Source: Hormiphora californensis
Lineage: Eukaryota > Ctenophora > Tentaculata > Cydippida > Pleurobrachiidae
NCBI GenBank assembly: GCA_020137815.1
Contig: CM035360.1
Location: 5,374,250 to 5,438,249 of the forward strand
Length of the DNA: 64,000 nt
Direction of reading: 5' to 3'
The notes under the pieces were generated by a model. It saw only the letters and a list, made by a program, of their open reading frames with translations. It ran no database searches and was not told the DNA's origin. How positions within the stretch are numbered: position 1 is the first letter of the stretch; every line of letters starts with the position of its first letter. Both the position numbers and the translations under genes were made by a program. Shown one piece after another: positions 37,835-64,000 of the stretch.

Positions 37835-40756
37835 TTCTGTCTTTCTGTCTGTCTGTCTGTTAATTATCTGTCTGTTTGTCTGTATGTCTTTCTGTCTGTC
37901 TGTCTGTCTGTCTTTATGTCTGTCTGTCTGTCTGTTTGTTTGTTTGTTTGTTTGTTTGTTTGTTTGTTTGTTTGTTTGTTTGTTTGTTTGTTTGTTTGTT
38001 TGTTTGTTTGTTTAATTGTTTGTTCGTTTGTTTAATTGTTTGTTTGTTTTTTTTGTTTGTTTGTTTTTTTTGTACAAAGACACCAATAAGATAAGGACTC
38101 TTTGAATCCCTTGATTACAAGTTTTTTATTTCAGATACATCAACAAGCCATGCTCGCCTCAAGAAACAGGGAACTTTATTCTCCCACCCCCACCTGGTAA
38201 GAAGAGAAGGAAATGATATGGAGAGAGAGAGAGTTATAGATATAATATGGTGATGGGATAGTATAGAGGGAGGAACCAGTGTGTGATAACTTAATTTGGG
38301 GGTATTTTCAAGCTTTAGTACACCCTTGTAGTAGGAGCGCTTAGATCAGTTCCCGCCAAAAGTCGCGCGCCACCCCTTTTGTGCATTGTCATAGCTCCTT
38401 CATTTTAACTCCAATCAAAGAATGGTTATGAAGTCACCCCTATGGTTATGAAGTCACCCCCTTGGTTATGAAGTCACCCCACTGTTATATAGGCGCTTGC
38501 GTTGAGACTTGAGGGATAGTTTCGTTACCAAAGTACATCCCATTATATTCTCTCCCGCAGTTGTGAAAGATGACAAGTTGACACCGACACCACAAGGGGA
38601 GCCCCTAATAGGCCTCACTGACTTCGATATGATGTCTGTAATTGGAAGGGGCAGCTACGCTAAGGTAAGATGCAGGGCGGAGAGGTGGATCGATAGTCAG
38701 TAAAGTGTAAACTATCACATGACCAAACTCTTATCAAATAAATGCAATATAATTCCACTTTTCTTCCCCAATACATATCTTATTACGCCCCCTTATATAA
38801 TCCCCTAGTATCTAGTCCTGCTAACTAGAAATGTATATCTCCAGGTGTTACTAGTTAGGTACAAGAAAACTAAGAAGCTGTACGCAATGAAGGTCATCAA
38901 GAAGAGCATGATTAACGATGAAGACGATATTGAATGGGTACGTGTTATTATAGTCTAGTGGGGGGGGGGGGGAATGTCGGGGCTGGTAGAGTGCTGGTAC
39001 CATGTCAGGGTTTCATATACAGTTATTTCATATTCTAACTCCCTAACCCCCCTTGTAGGTACAAACTGAGAAGAATGTGTTCGAGCGGGCCTCAAACCAT
39101 CCCTTCCTGGTCGGTCTTCACTCCTGCTTCCAGACCAGCTCCCGCATTGTCTTCGTCATCGAATTTGTCAACGGTGGTGACATGATGTTCCATATGCAGA
39201 AAGTGAGTCACGTGAAGCTTTTATCGTGCTGTCGTAAAATGTCATTTTGTCAATAAAATACTGGAGTGAGAGAGCTGAGAGAGAGAAAAAGGAGGTGAGA
39301 GAAAGTGAGAGAGACGTTATATATTTGAAACCTAATACACTCCATCTCTTGTAGTCACACAAGCTAGAGGAAGACCATGCACGCTTCTACGCAGCAGAGA
39401 TAGCGTGTGCCCTAAACTTCCTTCATGTCCACATGATCATATACCGAGATCTGAAGTTAGATAACGTACTGATTGATTGTGAAGGGCACGTCAAGCTCAC
39501 TGATTATGGTAAGTTGTGGCACGCGCCCAAGGGGGTCTACATCACCGAATGCGCGCGGCGTTAACAAAGTACAGATTGTGAGTATTTGAGGTGCGCGCTT
39601 ATAAACACCCTGGATCTGATCTCGCCCCATCTCAGGAATGTGCAAGGAATGTACCCCGGATGTGCAATCAACTTCCACCTTCTGCGGAACACCCAACTAT
39701 ATCGCACCAGAGGTAAAACAGCACAATCTAGTTAATAATTAATATCGACAAATTGTCGACGTTTTAGATTCGTATCTGGCATGTTGTTTTGCTACAAAAC
39801 TGACATATTATTCTGATTCACCATTGTTCACCACATTTCAGGTATTGAAGAATGAGGAGTATAGTTATGGTGTTGATTGGTGGGCGCTAGGTGTATTGAT
39901 GTATGAGATGCTATTAGGGAGATCACCATTCAATGTTAACACAGAGGAATATGAAACACCAGAAGAAGCAGAGAACTTGTTATTCCAGGTAACGATTTGC
40001 CTAGCTAGACTGTGTTAGAAAATAACAAGTAACGATATTGTTTATAGTTCATGACTTCGATAGTTCAACTTTATCATAGAGATCTTTACTGCAAAGTGCA
40101 ATACTTACAGATCCGCACAATACCTGTTATGTTCCATGCCAATCAAACTAACAAAACCCCTCTCTCTCTGCAGTATATTCTGAATAAAGCTATCCGAATA
40201 CCCCGGTGGCTAAGTATCAAGGCGGGTACAGTTCTCCGGGCACTGCTCAAAAGGGATCCTGAGGAGAGACTGGCATGTAACCCGGAGACAGGGTGGCAAA
40301 GTCTCAAATCTCATCCCTTCTTCTCTGATCTTGATTGGGACCTCCTAGAAAACAGACAGGTACATATATTGGACTGACCTATAATACTTGTCAGTACTGT
40401 CTCCAGTGACTTAAGACAGTGACTGACGACAGTATTAGACCATGTGTGGTGTGTCAGGATCAAATCTGTATCCAACGGTTTTATTTGGTCAGCCGATCTA
40501 ACTAAGTTTCTTAATCTCTCCCATCAATTTGATTTATATTACTATAACAACTCTCTCTCTCTCCCAGATTCGTCCACCGTTCATCCCCAAGCTAACCTCC
40601 GAGTCTGATCTGACCAACTTTGACAACGTTTTCACTGACGAAGAGGTTCAGTTGACACCAGAGGATGCCTCAGAGCTGGTAGCAATCGACCAGACAGAGT
40701 TTGAAGGGTTTGAGTATATTAACCCTCTGCTATTGAACAAAGAGGACGCTGTTTAG
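34733..40756 (+). CDS. aPKC: Atypical protein kinase C (iota/zeta type)
   Basis: A Ser/Thr kinase of the Par polarity complex. Fourteen exons join in phase: 34733-34803, 34913-34998, 35105-35186, 35732-35905, 36098-36202, 38135-38196, 38561-38664, 38845-38937, 39059-39202, 39355-39508, 39636-39712, 39842-39988, 40174-40359, 40568-40756, giving 557 residues (human iota/zeta ~590). Domains: PB1 (~17-105; OPCA-type [11 protein letters not shown]); pseudosubstrate GARRWKKL; one C1 zinc finger (~140-175; [18 protein letters not shown]); kinase (~212-480) with [28 protein letters not shown], activation loop [15 protein letters not shown]-terminal tail with turn motif QLTPED and hydrophobic motif FEGFEY. 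The Glu in place of a phosphorylatable Ser in FEGFEY and the PB1 plus single C1 are diagnostic of atypical PKC. PB1 partners such as Par6 are expected from the family. All catalytic residues are present and no break is seen. Confidence 0.95.
36213..36500. repeat. ~25-bp minisatellite (tgtttgtaggatcagtctgt)
   Basis: About ten direct copies of a 24-28 bp unit containing gtgtttgtaggatcagt, in the aPKC intron right after the C1 exon donor. Copies differ by one or two bases. Confidence 0.9.
36719..36980. repeat. (CT)n and (GA)n microsatellites
   Basis: A CT run at about 36719-36785 and a GA run at about 36937-36990 in the same aPKC intron. They could pair as an inverted repeat about 150 bp apart. 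Confidence 0.85.
37765..38065. repeat. (CTGT)n followed by (TTTG)n microsatellite
   Basis: A CTGT run (about 37768-37930, with TTCTGT variants) changes to a TTTG run (about 37934-38065) in the aPKC intron, 70 bp before exon 38135-38196. Confidence 0.95.
38426..38482. repeat. 18-19 bp tandem repeat (ggttatgaagtcacccc)
   Basis: Three direct copies lie 80 bp upstream of the first kinase-domain exon of atypical PKC. Confidence 0.85.
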
Positions 40757-41885
40757 GAATGTGTTAAGTGTGTGTGGGTTAGAGTCAGTGTAAGATACAA
40801 GAAATCATGATATTACAAAACATTAGTAGTTTAGCATTTATTTTTAAAATTTTATTTCATTTAAGCGTGTGGAAGGGGCGTGATTTGGGTTGCGATCAGA
40901 TCATCCCACATAGCTCATCTTTGACAGTACAGTAGTTTTCAAAATTTGACCCAATTTGACTTTCAAATCCCGAGAAAATCTTAATCTTGTACAATTTGAA
41001 ACAGTTTCCGTTCCTTTTTCTAGCAATATGTATGTGTGTTTTACACCTTCTTACAAGTTATGTTTCTACTGGCTAAGAAAGAAATATGAACATTCAAAAG
41101 ACGTATTATATTGTTTAGTTCTTATCAATCAGAATTTTTCAGTGATTTTTTTTCTAGACATCATTATTATGTGACGGGTTTAGTTTGTGTTGTGCGTGTT
41201 ATTCCATACCGGGAGAAGTGCCTCCGGTGTTCTCTGTCTGGCGTTGCCGACCCGATCTGAGCGCACTCAGATTTTGAGAATCATCAATCAAAACGGTGTC
41301 TGGCGGCGCGACAGACAGGGTGGTCTAAGAAGTTGAGATTACGGTTCACGATCATATCTAATAATAGTTATGATGTTATAAGAGTGTGTGAAGGGGCTGG
41401 TTATTACGTGTGGAATTATGTGCATGGTGACTGTTATATTACCGCTGTGTATCATTCATATCTCTCTCTTGTTGTAGTAAATTACATGTGTTTCATTTTG
41501 TTATCGGATCATACAAGCCGTGATGGCTGAGATGGAGACACTGTCTCAGACAGACCGTGGAGATTTTCCCACGCCCGATTGGGCGCGCGTTCTGTATTTT
41601 ACCGCGCACTAGAGGCTGGTAAATAGGACATGTCGTCGCGTGTTACTGCACCGTAACAAGAAAAGTGTGACAGAGGTTGGGCCACACGAGGGATTAGTAG
41701 AAACCGGTTAATTAAGGCAAATTAAAGTTTGACTGTTATCAAATATCGTAACACATCCAGATATCAGTGATGTAAAATGATGTTAGGTACGTCCCTTGGC
41801 CTTACTCAAAATTCAACAAGATATATTCAATTAGAGATATTGGAGATATTGGTATAAGATTGGTTTGGTTTGGTTTCAGCAAGAT
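40757..41885. other. Convergent intergenic region aPKC / GT31
   Basis: The 1.1 kb between two convergent genes should hold both 3' UTRs. It is AT-rich and low in repeats. I see no exon and no clean AATAAA close to either stop. Confidence 0.5.
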
Positions 41886-43227
41886 TTATAAAGGGTATTC
41901 ATTGTCCCTACAAAAGTTAGTTATTCTCTTAAAATCTCGCGGTTTTACATTATGTAGTATTAGATAAGGTTCAATTGCATACAGGTTCTCCCACTGCTTC
42001 CAATGCCCGTTTGGGATAACAGATAGTCGGGTTGGAGTTACTCCAGTCTCCTCTACTAGCTTGCTGACGTATAGATCTTCAATCTGTAATGTTGTCAAGG
42101 TCTATAATTATGCATGTAAGCTAGCGATAATACACAAGACTGCTTTCAGTCTCCAACCCAACTCCAGTGTCCCAATAACCCCCTCCCCCTCGGCCCTCTC
42201 TCTACACTGCCCCAAGTCCCAACTAACCGCTCCTCAGCCCTCTCTCTACACTGCCCAAATACCACTCTCTCTCACCTGAATGATAAAAGGTATTGGTTTC
42301 GTAGCATGTGCCGCTAGAACGGCTTTTAGAGTTGGTCGACTTAACACGTAACCCGGGCCCGGACACGCTGACTTTGGGAGCTGGATAGGAAGAGTTATTT
42401 GCTATTAATAATTGGGATGTCGAATTACTCATGGACGAACTTTTGTAAACAATTTCTAGAGAATCCGCCCTATGCCGTACAACTTATATTGAGCGCTGGT
42501 TACCTCAAATTCAGGGTGGAGTTCCCAGAAACTAGAAAACTTCGTATCTGCTCTCTCTATCTGCTTCCGGGTGGCGAACAAATCCACCGAAAAAGGGGCC
42601 ATTAAAAGAGGCTGTATCATTCACCGCCAAGGCAAGGAGCTGAGTTGTGTTAACATAAGAATCATCATCTGTCTTCAATATTCCACTTGAGGTGGTACCG
42701 TTGAAAATCTCCCTGAAACCCCACATCACCTTATCCGTCAGGTTCTCATAACTGTCAGGAAACGGATAAATCAACAGGTCACCAAGTTCATCCTGTTCCT
42801 CGTCTATCCCCGGTCCCTCGCCAACTAAGAACACATAATTGAACCGGTCTCTGGATCGGGAGAGGTAATTGGACCGAACGGCATCCCGCCTATTGCGGTA
42901 CCCTGGTGCTGACAAGATCATTATCGTGAAAAGACAATACGGGCACTGGCCAACTTTGTTCGTTTTGTTTAGTAGTTCAGAGGTTTCAGTGACAGTGGAC
43001 GTTGAATTGGGACTCCGTTCCGACTTAACAGAGATTTTTCGTATTTCTGATTTAAAAACTTCCTCCGAATCATCTTGATCTATCGAACCCTCACAAGAAT
43101 CTCCTGGCGTTTTGGAGTTTGGTCCGTTGAAAGCAACTTGCACGGGGGAGCAAGAACGAATGAGGAAAGGTATAGAAAAGTTAGCCAAAAAGACAAGAAA
43201 TAGACCCTGCCAACTGGTCATTCTCAT
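41886..43227 (-). CDS. GT31 beta-1,3-galactosyl/GalNAc transferase-like protein
   Basis: A Golgi type II glycosyltransferase of the beta-1,3 family. Three exons: 43227-42504, 42401-42276 and 42083-41886, about 348 residues. Residues ~5-25 form a signal anchor (GLFLVFLANFSIPFLI). The family's first motif is ILSAPGYRNRRDAVRSNYL (~105-125). The metal-binding DxD site is KTDDDSYVN (~190). The later motif is PGPGYVLSRPT, and the third exon starts IEDLYVS, in place of the usual EDVxxG. Acceptor substrate cannot be told; B3GALT6- or B3GALNT2-like enzymes are possible. In exon 1 a stop (TAG) appears near 42538, just after ESRYEVF; removing one T from the GTTTTC run would continue in frame through FWELHPEFE to the donor. 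That length also restores the phase, so a one-base consensus error is likely, though a null allele is possible. Confidence 0.8.
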
Positions 43228-44580
43228 TTTATTTTAGCCAGGGACAACTAAAAGTTGTAGATGCAAAGAAAATGTATCCAGGGAGAGAGAGTGAGAGAGA
43301 GACAGATCGAAAAGGGGTTGGGAGAACTTCGTGTGTGTTTTTGTTGGAAAATACAATAGGCACCTCATGAAATAAAACTCATCCAATTATTTTTTCTCCT
43401 CCTCGCTCCCCAGCATATTGTAATATGGAAGCTCTATTCGTTTGGGTGGTGCCACTTGACAAAAAATTATTATTTGGCGACTGTGCCCCATCGCCAAATT
43501 GGCGCCAAAAAATGCGAACGAATAGAACCTTTTATCCCCGCATTTGAAATAGCAAAGAAGAAAGCGGTGTTGAAGTGGGGGAAGGGCAGGATAAATGCTT
43601 TGGACGTATGTGAGTTATAGTGGTGGATGTTTTTCATACTGAAGTTCGAAGTTTCGTGCAAATATGAAATCGAACAACTGTGACTGGGAAATAATTTGCG
43701 CTAATTTGTTCACTGATACATACCCCCTATATTTACCCGACCTTCTCTAAGGACTGAGATAGAGAGAGAAAGAGACGAAAGAATACTATTTGTAGCCGCG
43801 AAGGAGATGCCCAGAGATGGATATTATAACACAGGTAACTGGACGAGCTATACTGGGATACAGGGGTAGACGTGAAACGTATTGTTGTCTGACGTCGTAA
43901 ATACGTCAAACTATAACAGAATACTGAACGGAAACATTGTTATTGCGTCAAACCTATCCGATGGACGTAAATAATCGCGTTTTGACGACCGCTTCACATG
44001 ACGTCCGCGGGAGCATTATTGCTGTATTTATAGGAGAGAGGTGTGTGTGTGTGTGTAGTAATTGTGGACGCGGTTCAAATGATTTGTTTTGTTTGTGTTT
44101 GGATTATACTTGTAAGGGATGATCCTGCTTCACTCGTTTTCTCTTTATCCCTTTTTCTTTATGATAGATCTTCTCCTTGTCGTTCTACTCGGGCTTCCTT
44201 TATCCTAAATACCGTGGGTTACTTTACGGTTAAACTGGGTCTATTTCATATGGTTTATATATATGTTCGGATCGTGAGTTAAAATTGGGTCTATTTTATC
44301 GTAAGTTACAGCGGTCTATCATCGATCATTAATGAACTATTGACTTCGCTGTAAAAGTTATGGTCTCTAAAAGACAATAGTATGTACTTTCATTTTTATT
44401 TTTAGGTTCATTTTTGATAGTTTATTGCTACTTGTGTGGTCCTGCAGCTAAGCTTCGTGTTCTGTTCTAGCACATAATAAGTTTTGCCTGCTTTATATAA
44501 CAGTCTCTATTATTTACAGTTCATTTAATGAATCAAGTGTCTATAGAATGTGCACATATAATAAATCGCTATTGGCTCTG

Positions 44581-44675
<95 letters not shown>

Positions 44676-46181
44676 ACTTTCTCAATTATTTCTCTGGCGC
44701 CGTTCATTGAATCGAGCGAGCACTTGTCTTAATATTTACAAGCTGTATCATAATTGGTTAGTGTTGTTGGACAATTTCCTGAACACTTATAGTGATAAGT
44801 TAGATCAACAACTAAAGCTAAAACGATAAATTAGTGTTCCTTCAAGGGTAAAATTCTTGGTACTAGGCCCTCAAGAATTCAAAGGAATTTGGCACGAGCA
44901 GAAGCCTTGCGAAGGAAGCAAGGAGGTTGGGTTGGAAAACGAGAGAAAAAGGGAGAGAAATATGAACATAAAGAGAGAGGGAGAGAGAGTGATAGAGAAA
45001 GGGAAAGAATTTGAAAAAGTAGAGGGAATGAAAGAGTTAAAACGTGGTACCGAAAACTAGTTATATTCCCATTGCTTCTTGTCAACAGGTCTCGCACAAT
45101 TACATCTTCCCCAGTATCTAGCATATTCGACTGAAAATAACACATGTTTCAGTTTAGTTTGCTTTTTTGTAAAGTTTCAGACCTGCTTAGCTCCTCCTGC
45201 TTAGATTTGTTTTGTACAAACCCATTTTATTTTATCCTATTCGTCGCGCAAAAGGGGGTCTAGCTCCTCCTGCTTAGCTAGATAATGAACTTAATAAGTC
45301 GGTTCCTGGAACTTATTGTATGAGATTCTGCTGGCTATTCAAGTTGGTAAAACTGCTGTGTTTTGTCTCAATGTTGACAAAGTCGTATAGTAGCAGTGTG
45401 ATTAATCAGTATACATTAATCAGTAATCACTCATTGCAATATTGCTATACCCTCCCTCTCTCCTATCTATGTATCTCTCTTTCTCTTACGTTCTTTCTCT
45501 CTCTCTTACTCTCTCTACCTCTAACTCCGAAGGAGATGAAGTGATCTGAGGCTCAGAGAAAACCCAAGTCGCCGTTGTTGAGAGATTGGCCCAATTCAAG
45601 CTTTGCGTCAGTTATACTCACACATCGCGGTTCTAATTACATTCCAGCCTTCCTCATTCATTGGATGATCTTAAGCTCCTAATTATGCAATCATTAGAAT
45701 ATTCAGAATTTGCATTATCTTAAAAACCGCCGCTAATTTTATCCTATACTGATCAGTTCTCTTGATTTTTAATGGCTCGATGAGCGGCGGGCACAATCTG
45801 AATCGACCACAGCTTTTCACTGCCTCCTATTATATAGTCGCTATAGAGCTGCACCGTTTATATTATACCGCACTCTCCCTCCCTCTCCTTCCTGAAGGAC
45901 CCTGCTGCTATTTGTAGAGTGCAAAGTTGTTAGTCCCCAGCTCGACAGAAAGGAGCTGTGCACGTGGCAGAATATTTCTGGACAAACATTTATATCGCTG
46001 TATATAATAGGTATAAACACGTTGTGTTGCATGTTGCATGCGTGTATGGGCGTGTATAGCACAATATTTGAAAGAAAATATCAGATTTTAAGCACAAAAT
46101 TTGAGAATAACAGATATAAAGCACAAAATTTGAATGAAAAATAGCACAATATTGACACTGACAGCATAACGCACCGAAATG
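43228..46181. other. Intergenic region, no gene supported
   Basis: It holds (GA)-rich tracts, a fragment resembling an end of the foldback family at about 43682-43700 (gactgggaaataattt), and a (CT)n run at 44583-44671. There are scattered pyrimidine-rich stretches but no exon chain. The upstream promoter of the GT31 gene should lie just above 43227. Confidence 0.5.
44583..44671. repeat. (CT)n microsatellite
   Basis: About 88 bp of uninterrupted CT. Open frames of alternating Leu/Ser across it are artefacts. Confidence 0.95.
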
Positions 46182-46340
46182 TCAAAATGGGGCATCAAAC
46201 GAGGAGTCCTCAAATTTCAATGGTGCAATCCTCGAGTCTTGGTGTTGGGAAGTAAGTCGTAGTCTTCGAAATACACAATACATTATCACTGTACCCAGGA
46301 ACATTCCAGTCATGATTAAACCGAACACTGTCACTTCCAT
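46182..46340 (-). CDS. Possible small single-span membrane protein
   Basis: From an ATG at 46340 the frame runs 52 codons to a stop at 46182. It reads MEVTVFGLIMTGMFLGTVIM followed by a basic stop-transfer stretch (FRRLRL) and an acidic tail. The frame is open upstream to 46454, where it overlaps dispersed 20-mer copy 3. It could be the 3' exon of a gene or a chance frame. No homologue is recognised. Confidence 0.25.
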   Translation of the reverse strand: MEVTVFGLIMTGMFLGTVIMYCVFRRLRLTSQHQDSRIAPLKFEDSSFDAPF

Positions 46341-46431
46341 TTTATCAGTCACAGTGTGCAAGTCTTTCGTTTCAAATCTGCTGTTCTTGTTGGTTCTAAG
46401 TTCTTGTTGAAAATCGTATTTCTGGTTGAAC

Positions 46432-46451
46432 GGACACAGTGTCAGGCGACT
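46432..46451 (-). repeat. Dispersed 20-mer, copy 3
   Basis: Plus strand GGACACAGTGTCAGGCGACT, identical to copy 1. No splice donor that I can support lies just upstream on the minus strand here. Confidence 0.8.
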
Positions 46452-47210
46452 CAAATTTCCGGGCAGTTGTCAACAGAGGTCAGGATCAGAGACTCAAGAG
46501 TAGTAGAAGAAGAAGACTCAAGTTACGGGGTAAATCTAGTTTGTGTGATTTGGTCACCAAAAGGAACACCAGAGTAGAGCAGCTGGTGCGTGTTGCTGTT
46601 TCTTGAAGGGAAGGTGAGACTTACTCAACAAAAGGTGAGACATGGAGATAGAGAGAGAGGGTAGAGTACAGTGAGAACTGAGACTACAGGGAGAGGGCTA
46701 GTGAGAGATAGAGGGATATATATGATCTATTATATTTTTTGCTGTTTTCTGAATAAAAGCCGAATGTGTGTCCGATAGCATGAAAGGCCGTCGTATCGAA
46801 GTCGGGGGAAGGAGTAAGAAGAGATGTTCACATAAAATTTATTTGTCCGACAAAGAGTTGGATAAAGAGTCAGATAGAAATAATGTGGAAGTATCATACA
46901 GATCATTAGGCTACTTCTATTTTCCCGGGGTACTTAGCCGACAAAATATATGATCAATTCGAGATCTCATATTACCTGAATTACTCCCTTCTTCTGCTGC
47001 TCTTGTGTGTGTTTGTGAATGGTGATGCTCGACCCGGACCACGCCACCATTATATTATCCATGTTGATATAATTGCTTACTAGGCTTACAATCTCGATAG
47101 CCCCCCACCCTGTTGGGCCCGCGTGTTTTTGCAGTTTGTATGCAGTTTGTTCATATCATGATTGGTAAATTGTAATCTAGCGATTACTCCTTTCAGAGCC
47201 ATCCGTCGTC

Positions 47211-61565
<14,355 letters not shown>

Positions 61566-61866
61566 ATATGGGAATTGTTTGATATACATGTGTGTGTGGT
61601 TATGTGTTTGATATGGTATGATCATCATGTGTGCGTGTTTGGGAACTAGTGTACATTAGTTCCAAACTTGTGTTAGACGATGAGATGCCGGCTACCGATC
61701 AGTACTCCTGGTATGGTGTTATCTAATTTGGCTTCCAATCCAAGAAGATTAGAAAATACAGACGTATGCCAGACGTTTAGTTGTCTACAAACGGTATGCG
61801 TCTAACAGGGATTTGAATGTTTTCAGTTTAGTAGCCGGCTCTCTATTACAAGTCATCATTTGTAGG

Positions 61867-62033
61867 TATCTCTATCTCTATCTCTATCTCTATCTCTATC
61901 TCTATCTCTATCTCTGTCTCTATCTCTATCTCTATCTCTATCTCTATCTCTATCTCTATCTCTATCTCTATCTCTATCTCTATCTCTATCTCTATCTCTA
62001 TCTCTATCTCTATCTCTATCTCTATCTCTATAT
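61867..62033. repeat. (TATCTC)n hexamer array
   Basis: About 27 units of tatctc with a single tgtctc variant. Open frames of Tyr/Leu or Glu/Ile across it are artefacts. Confidence 0.97.
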
Positions 62034-63514
62034 CTCCTTTTTGTCGTGATTTGTTTGTCGTGATGTTATGTTTGTCGATGAAAATCTCCCGGGACGAGCA
62101 CTCTCTGCAGATACACATTGAACCCCCGAAGTTGTAGACCCGGCACATACTTCGATCCACACTATCTTTTTATCCTGAATTCTCATTTTTGGGTCTACAG
62201 CTTTATACTTTGCACTTTACTCGTTCACAAATCATGAAACCGTTTCACACCATTATATTTTCCATGTCACCGATATATTTTACAAACAATCCACTATTAT
62301 GGTATCTATCACCACCAACAACTCCACATCACGGCATTACCACTTTCCATCGAGCGACGAACAAAAATATATTCCGGAACACCGGTAGTGAGTCTTTCTT
62401 TCAGGGAGCGCTACAAAGGTTGATCCGTCCAAGAATAACTATTGTGAGTTTAGTACGTAGTTAGTGAGTCTGAAATGCGAAGCTGTTTTACCACCCCGCT
62501 TGTGCGCTGCCTGGTGCATGCCTCGACCCTTTCTTCTGCAGAACGGGTCTGGTGTGTGCTGGACAGCTTGTGCCTTGTGTGTGCAACTACTATACACATA
62601 CCCGCCTAGCTAGTGATGTGATCCCTTCCCGCATTCGTGATACGCTTCAAGTGAAACCCCGGTCCTGCTTTTAGCTGCAATATTAGCGAGTTTTTGTAAA
62701 CACTCATCAAATATCTGTCAAATACATTTTGTCCTTTATGTTCATCCTCATAGTGTTATTGTGTCATATTGTGCGTAGCTTTCACTTTCATTTCACCATG
62801 TAAAAGTAATTTCATCAGATCTACTTATTAGATTTTCGTGCATCATAAATGTTCAAGGTCTTCACTACGTCCAAGTCATGATTTCACCGTTCTATATGTT
62901 TAGGCATATCTTCAAAGTGTAACAACCTGAGTGCCGCTGCTAAGACGGTCATTTAGCCGCCTTGATTTTATCGAGATTTTCTCTAGCTCAAGCTGATCCT
63001 GATGCTTCCATGACAACAGAAAGTTGTTGCTATGTTTCCATGACAACAGAAAGTTGTTGCTATGGAGATTGTGTTATCCCAGCTTTCTCTCTCTCCCTGC
63101 TCTGTATCCACATCTCACTTCCACTAATACACTTGCGTCACTTTCTATATGAACACAACCCTAAATATATCACCCTGCTTTTGCCAGTGACACATAACAT
63201 CATGTCACAGTGACTTAAATAACATCGGCATGCACGATGTCTGAAGTGTGCATGTAGAATATGCAGTGAATACTCCGTGATTGTGGGCTATTTCGTTTTT
63301 CTGCTCGGAATCTAGTCGATTGCATTTCACAGCTTCACCATCATCTTGCTAACCTGACATTATTTCATCAACAAACGAACCAACAATGACATAACATTGA
63401 CACAAAACTTGACAGTAGAAAATCATAAATTTGTCCTGCTCGAGCTAGACAAACACTACACAGTACACATAGACAAACTGACAAACACACACATACATTA
63501 TACATACACATACA

Positions 63515-63619
63515 CACAAACTAAAACACAGACTGACCCACAAACTGACACACAAACTGACCCACAAACTGACACACAAACTGACCCACAAACTGACGCA
63601 CAAACTGACCCACAAACTG
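63515..63619. repeat. Minisatellite (cacaaactgacc / cacaaactgaca)
   Basis: About eight alternating 12-bp units, a 24-bp higher-order repeat, immediately upstream of the acceptor of exon 63627-63982. Confidence 0.9.
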
Positions 63620-63626
63620 TCCCTAG

Positions 63627-63982
63627 AGAAACACAAAAAGCAAGAGGAAGAAGAACGAGAACTGGCACAGTTAAAAGAAGACTTGAAATTTCACCAACAA
63701 CACCGACGACTTTCTTTGTTCAGCAGCTCAACAAACAGACTATCAGTTCCACCGACAGTAGCTGACGACAAATCAGAGTCAAAATCTTCTGACAAGGCGC
63801 AACGGGAGAAACCGCCTGTTATTAATGTTATCCCGCCAAAGGGTGGCCGGAGTAGGGTCCGATCTGGGCCCTCTCCTGTAGCAGGCCCCTCGACTGAACA
63901 GAACATTGAAACTAAAGATGAACAACTGAACAACTTACACCTTCCCAAACGACTGAAGGGACACAACAAAGCTGCGGTTTGA
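63627..63982 (+). CDS. 3' exon of an unidentified gene, charged coiled-coil tail
   Basis: After acceptor ccctag the frame reads KHKKQEEEERELAQLKEDLK, then HQQHRRLSLFSSSTNRLSVP, and continues to a TGA at 63982, about 118 residues. The start is a charged helix likely to form a coiled coil; the RRLSLF segment resembles a basophilic kinase site. The end is basic (LPKRLKGHNKAAV). Upstream exons are not found in the window. A KKQEEEERELAQL helix followed by a basic stretch weakly recalls microtubule-associated tails such as that of TPX2, but I cannot assign it. Confidence 0.45.
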
Positions 63983-64000
63983 CACATTTCAATAATGACG

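Larger units (their letters stand above)
61566..63626. other. Intergenic or intronic region with hexamer satellite
   Basis: After the four-repeat gene the DNA holds a (TATCTC)n block and one weak exon-like segment at about 62404-62449 (acceptor tttcag, donor GTGAGT). No chain can be built. It may include introns of the gene whose last exon is at 63627. Confidence 0.4.

Overview
The window is eukaryotic nuclear DNA. Its genes are split into many short exons with clear GT/AG boundaries, introns run from about 50 bp to several kb, and dinucleotide/tetranucleotide microsatellites and non-autonomous inverted-repeat elements are abundant. Protein content (MSH4, an atypical protein kinase C with PB1+C1+kinase, GT31 and GT12 Golgi glycosyltransferases, an SRCR-like secreted protein) points to an animal. 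The compact introns and SRCR-like gene would fit an early-branching metazoan such as a sponge, but that is inference; no species can be named from the sequence. No tRNA, rRNA, CRISPR or prokaryotic feature was seen.

Layout. 0.1-11.9 kb (minus): an unrecognised acidic/proline-rich protein in at least 17 exons, 5' end not resolved. 12.5-16.6 kb (minus): a complete SAM-domain plus coiled-coil protein behind a TATA box. 17.0-32.3 kb (minus): MSH4, about 930 residues in 17 exons, the best-resolved meiosis gene here. Its introns contain three plus-strand genes: a 4-exon nuclear-looking protein (21.7-22.7 kb), an intronless single-span membrane protein with a TATA box (26.1-26.6 kb) and a frame-broken SRCR-like secreted protein (28.8-29.7 kb). 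34.7-40.8 kb (plus): a complete 14-exon atypical PKC (557 residues). 41.9-43.2 kb (minus): a GT31 beta-1,3-glycosyltransferase. 47.2-61.6 kb (plus): an unnamed protein made of four tandem ~120-residue repeats, whose long first intron carries on the other strand a complete GT12 beta-1,4-GalNAc-transferase-like gene (52.7-54.9 kb). 63.6-64.0 kb (plus): the 3' exon of a further gene.

Mobile and repeated DNA. There are two members of a ~1.0-1.35 kb foldback family (30.6-31.6 and 51.3-52.7 kb), a 3.2-kb block bounded by ~270-300 bp inverted repeats (18.4-21.5 kb), a pogo/Tigger-like MITE (17.9 kb), a short CAGGAACCGACCGA-ended MITE (9.7 and 23.9 kb), other dispersed repeats, a (TCAAG)n satellite block, and many (GA)n/(CT)n tracts. 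No transposase or reverse transcriptase gene was seen.

Quality signals. Two blocks (about 4.0-6.7 and 12.9-14.1 kb) look homopolymer-inflated, and several otherwise convincing genes carry isolated one-base frame breaks, some in homopolymers, while neighbours such as atypical PKC and GT12 are perfectly in frame. Consensus error is the simplest explanation, so frame breaks should not be read as pseudogenes without read-level checking.
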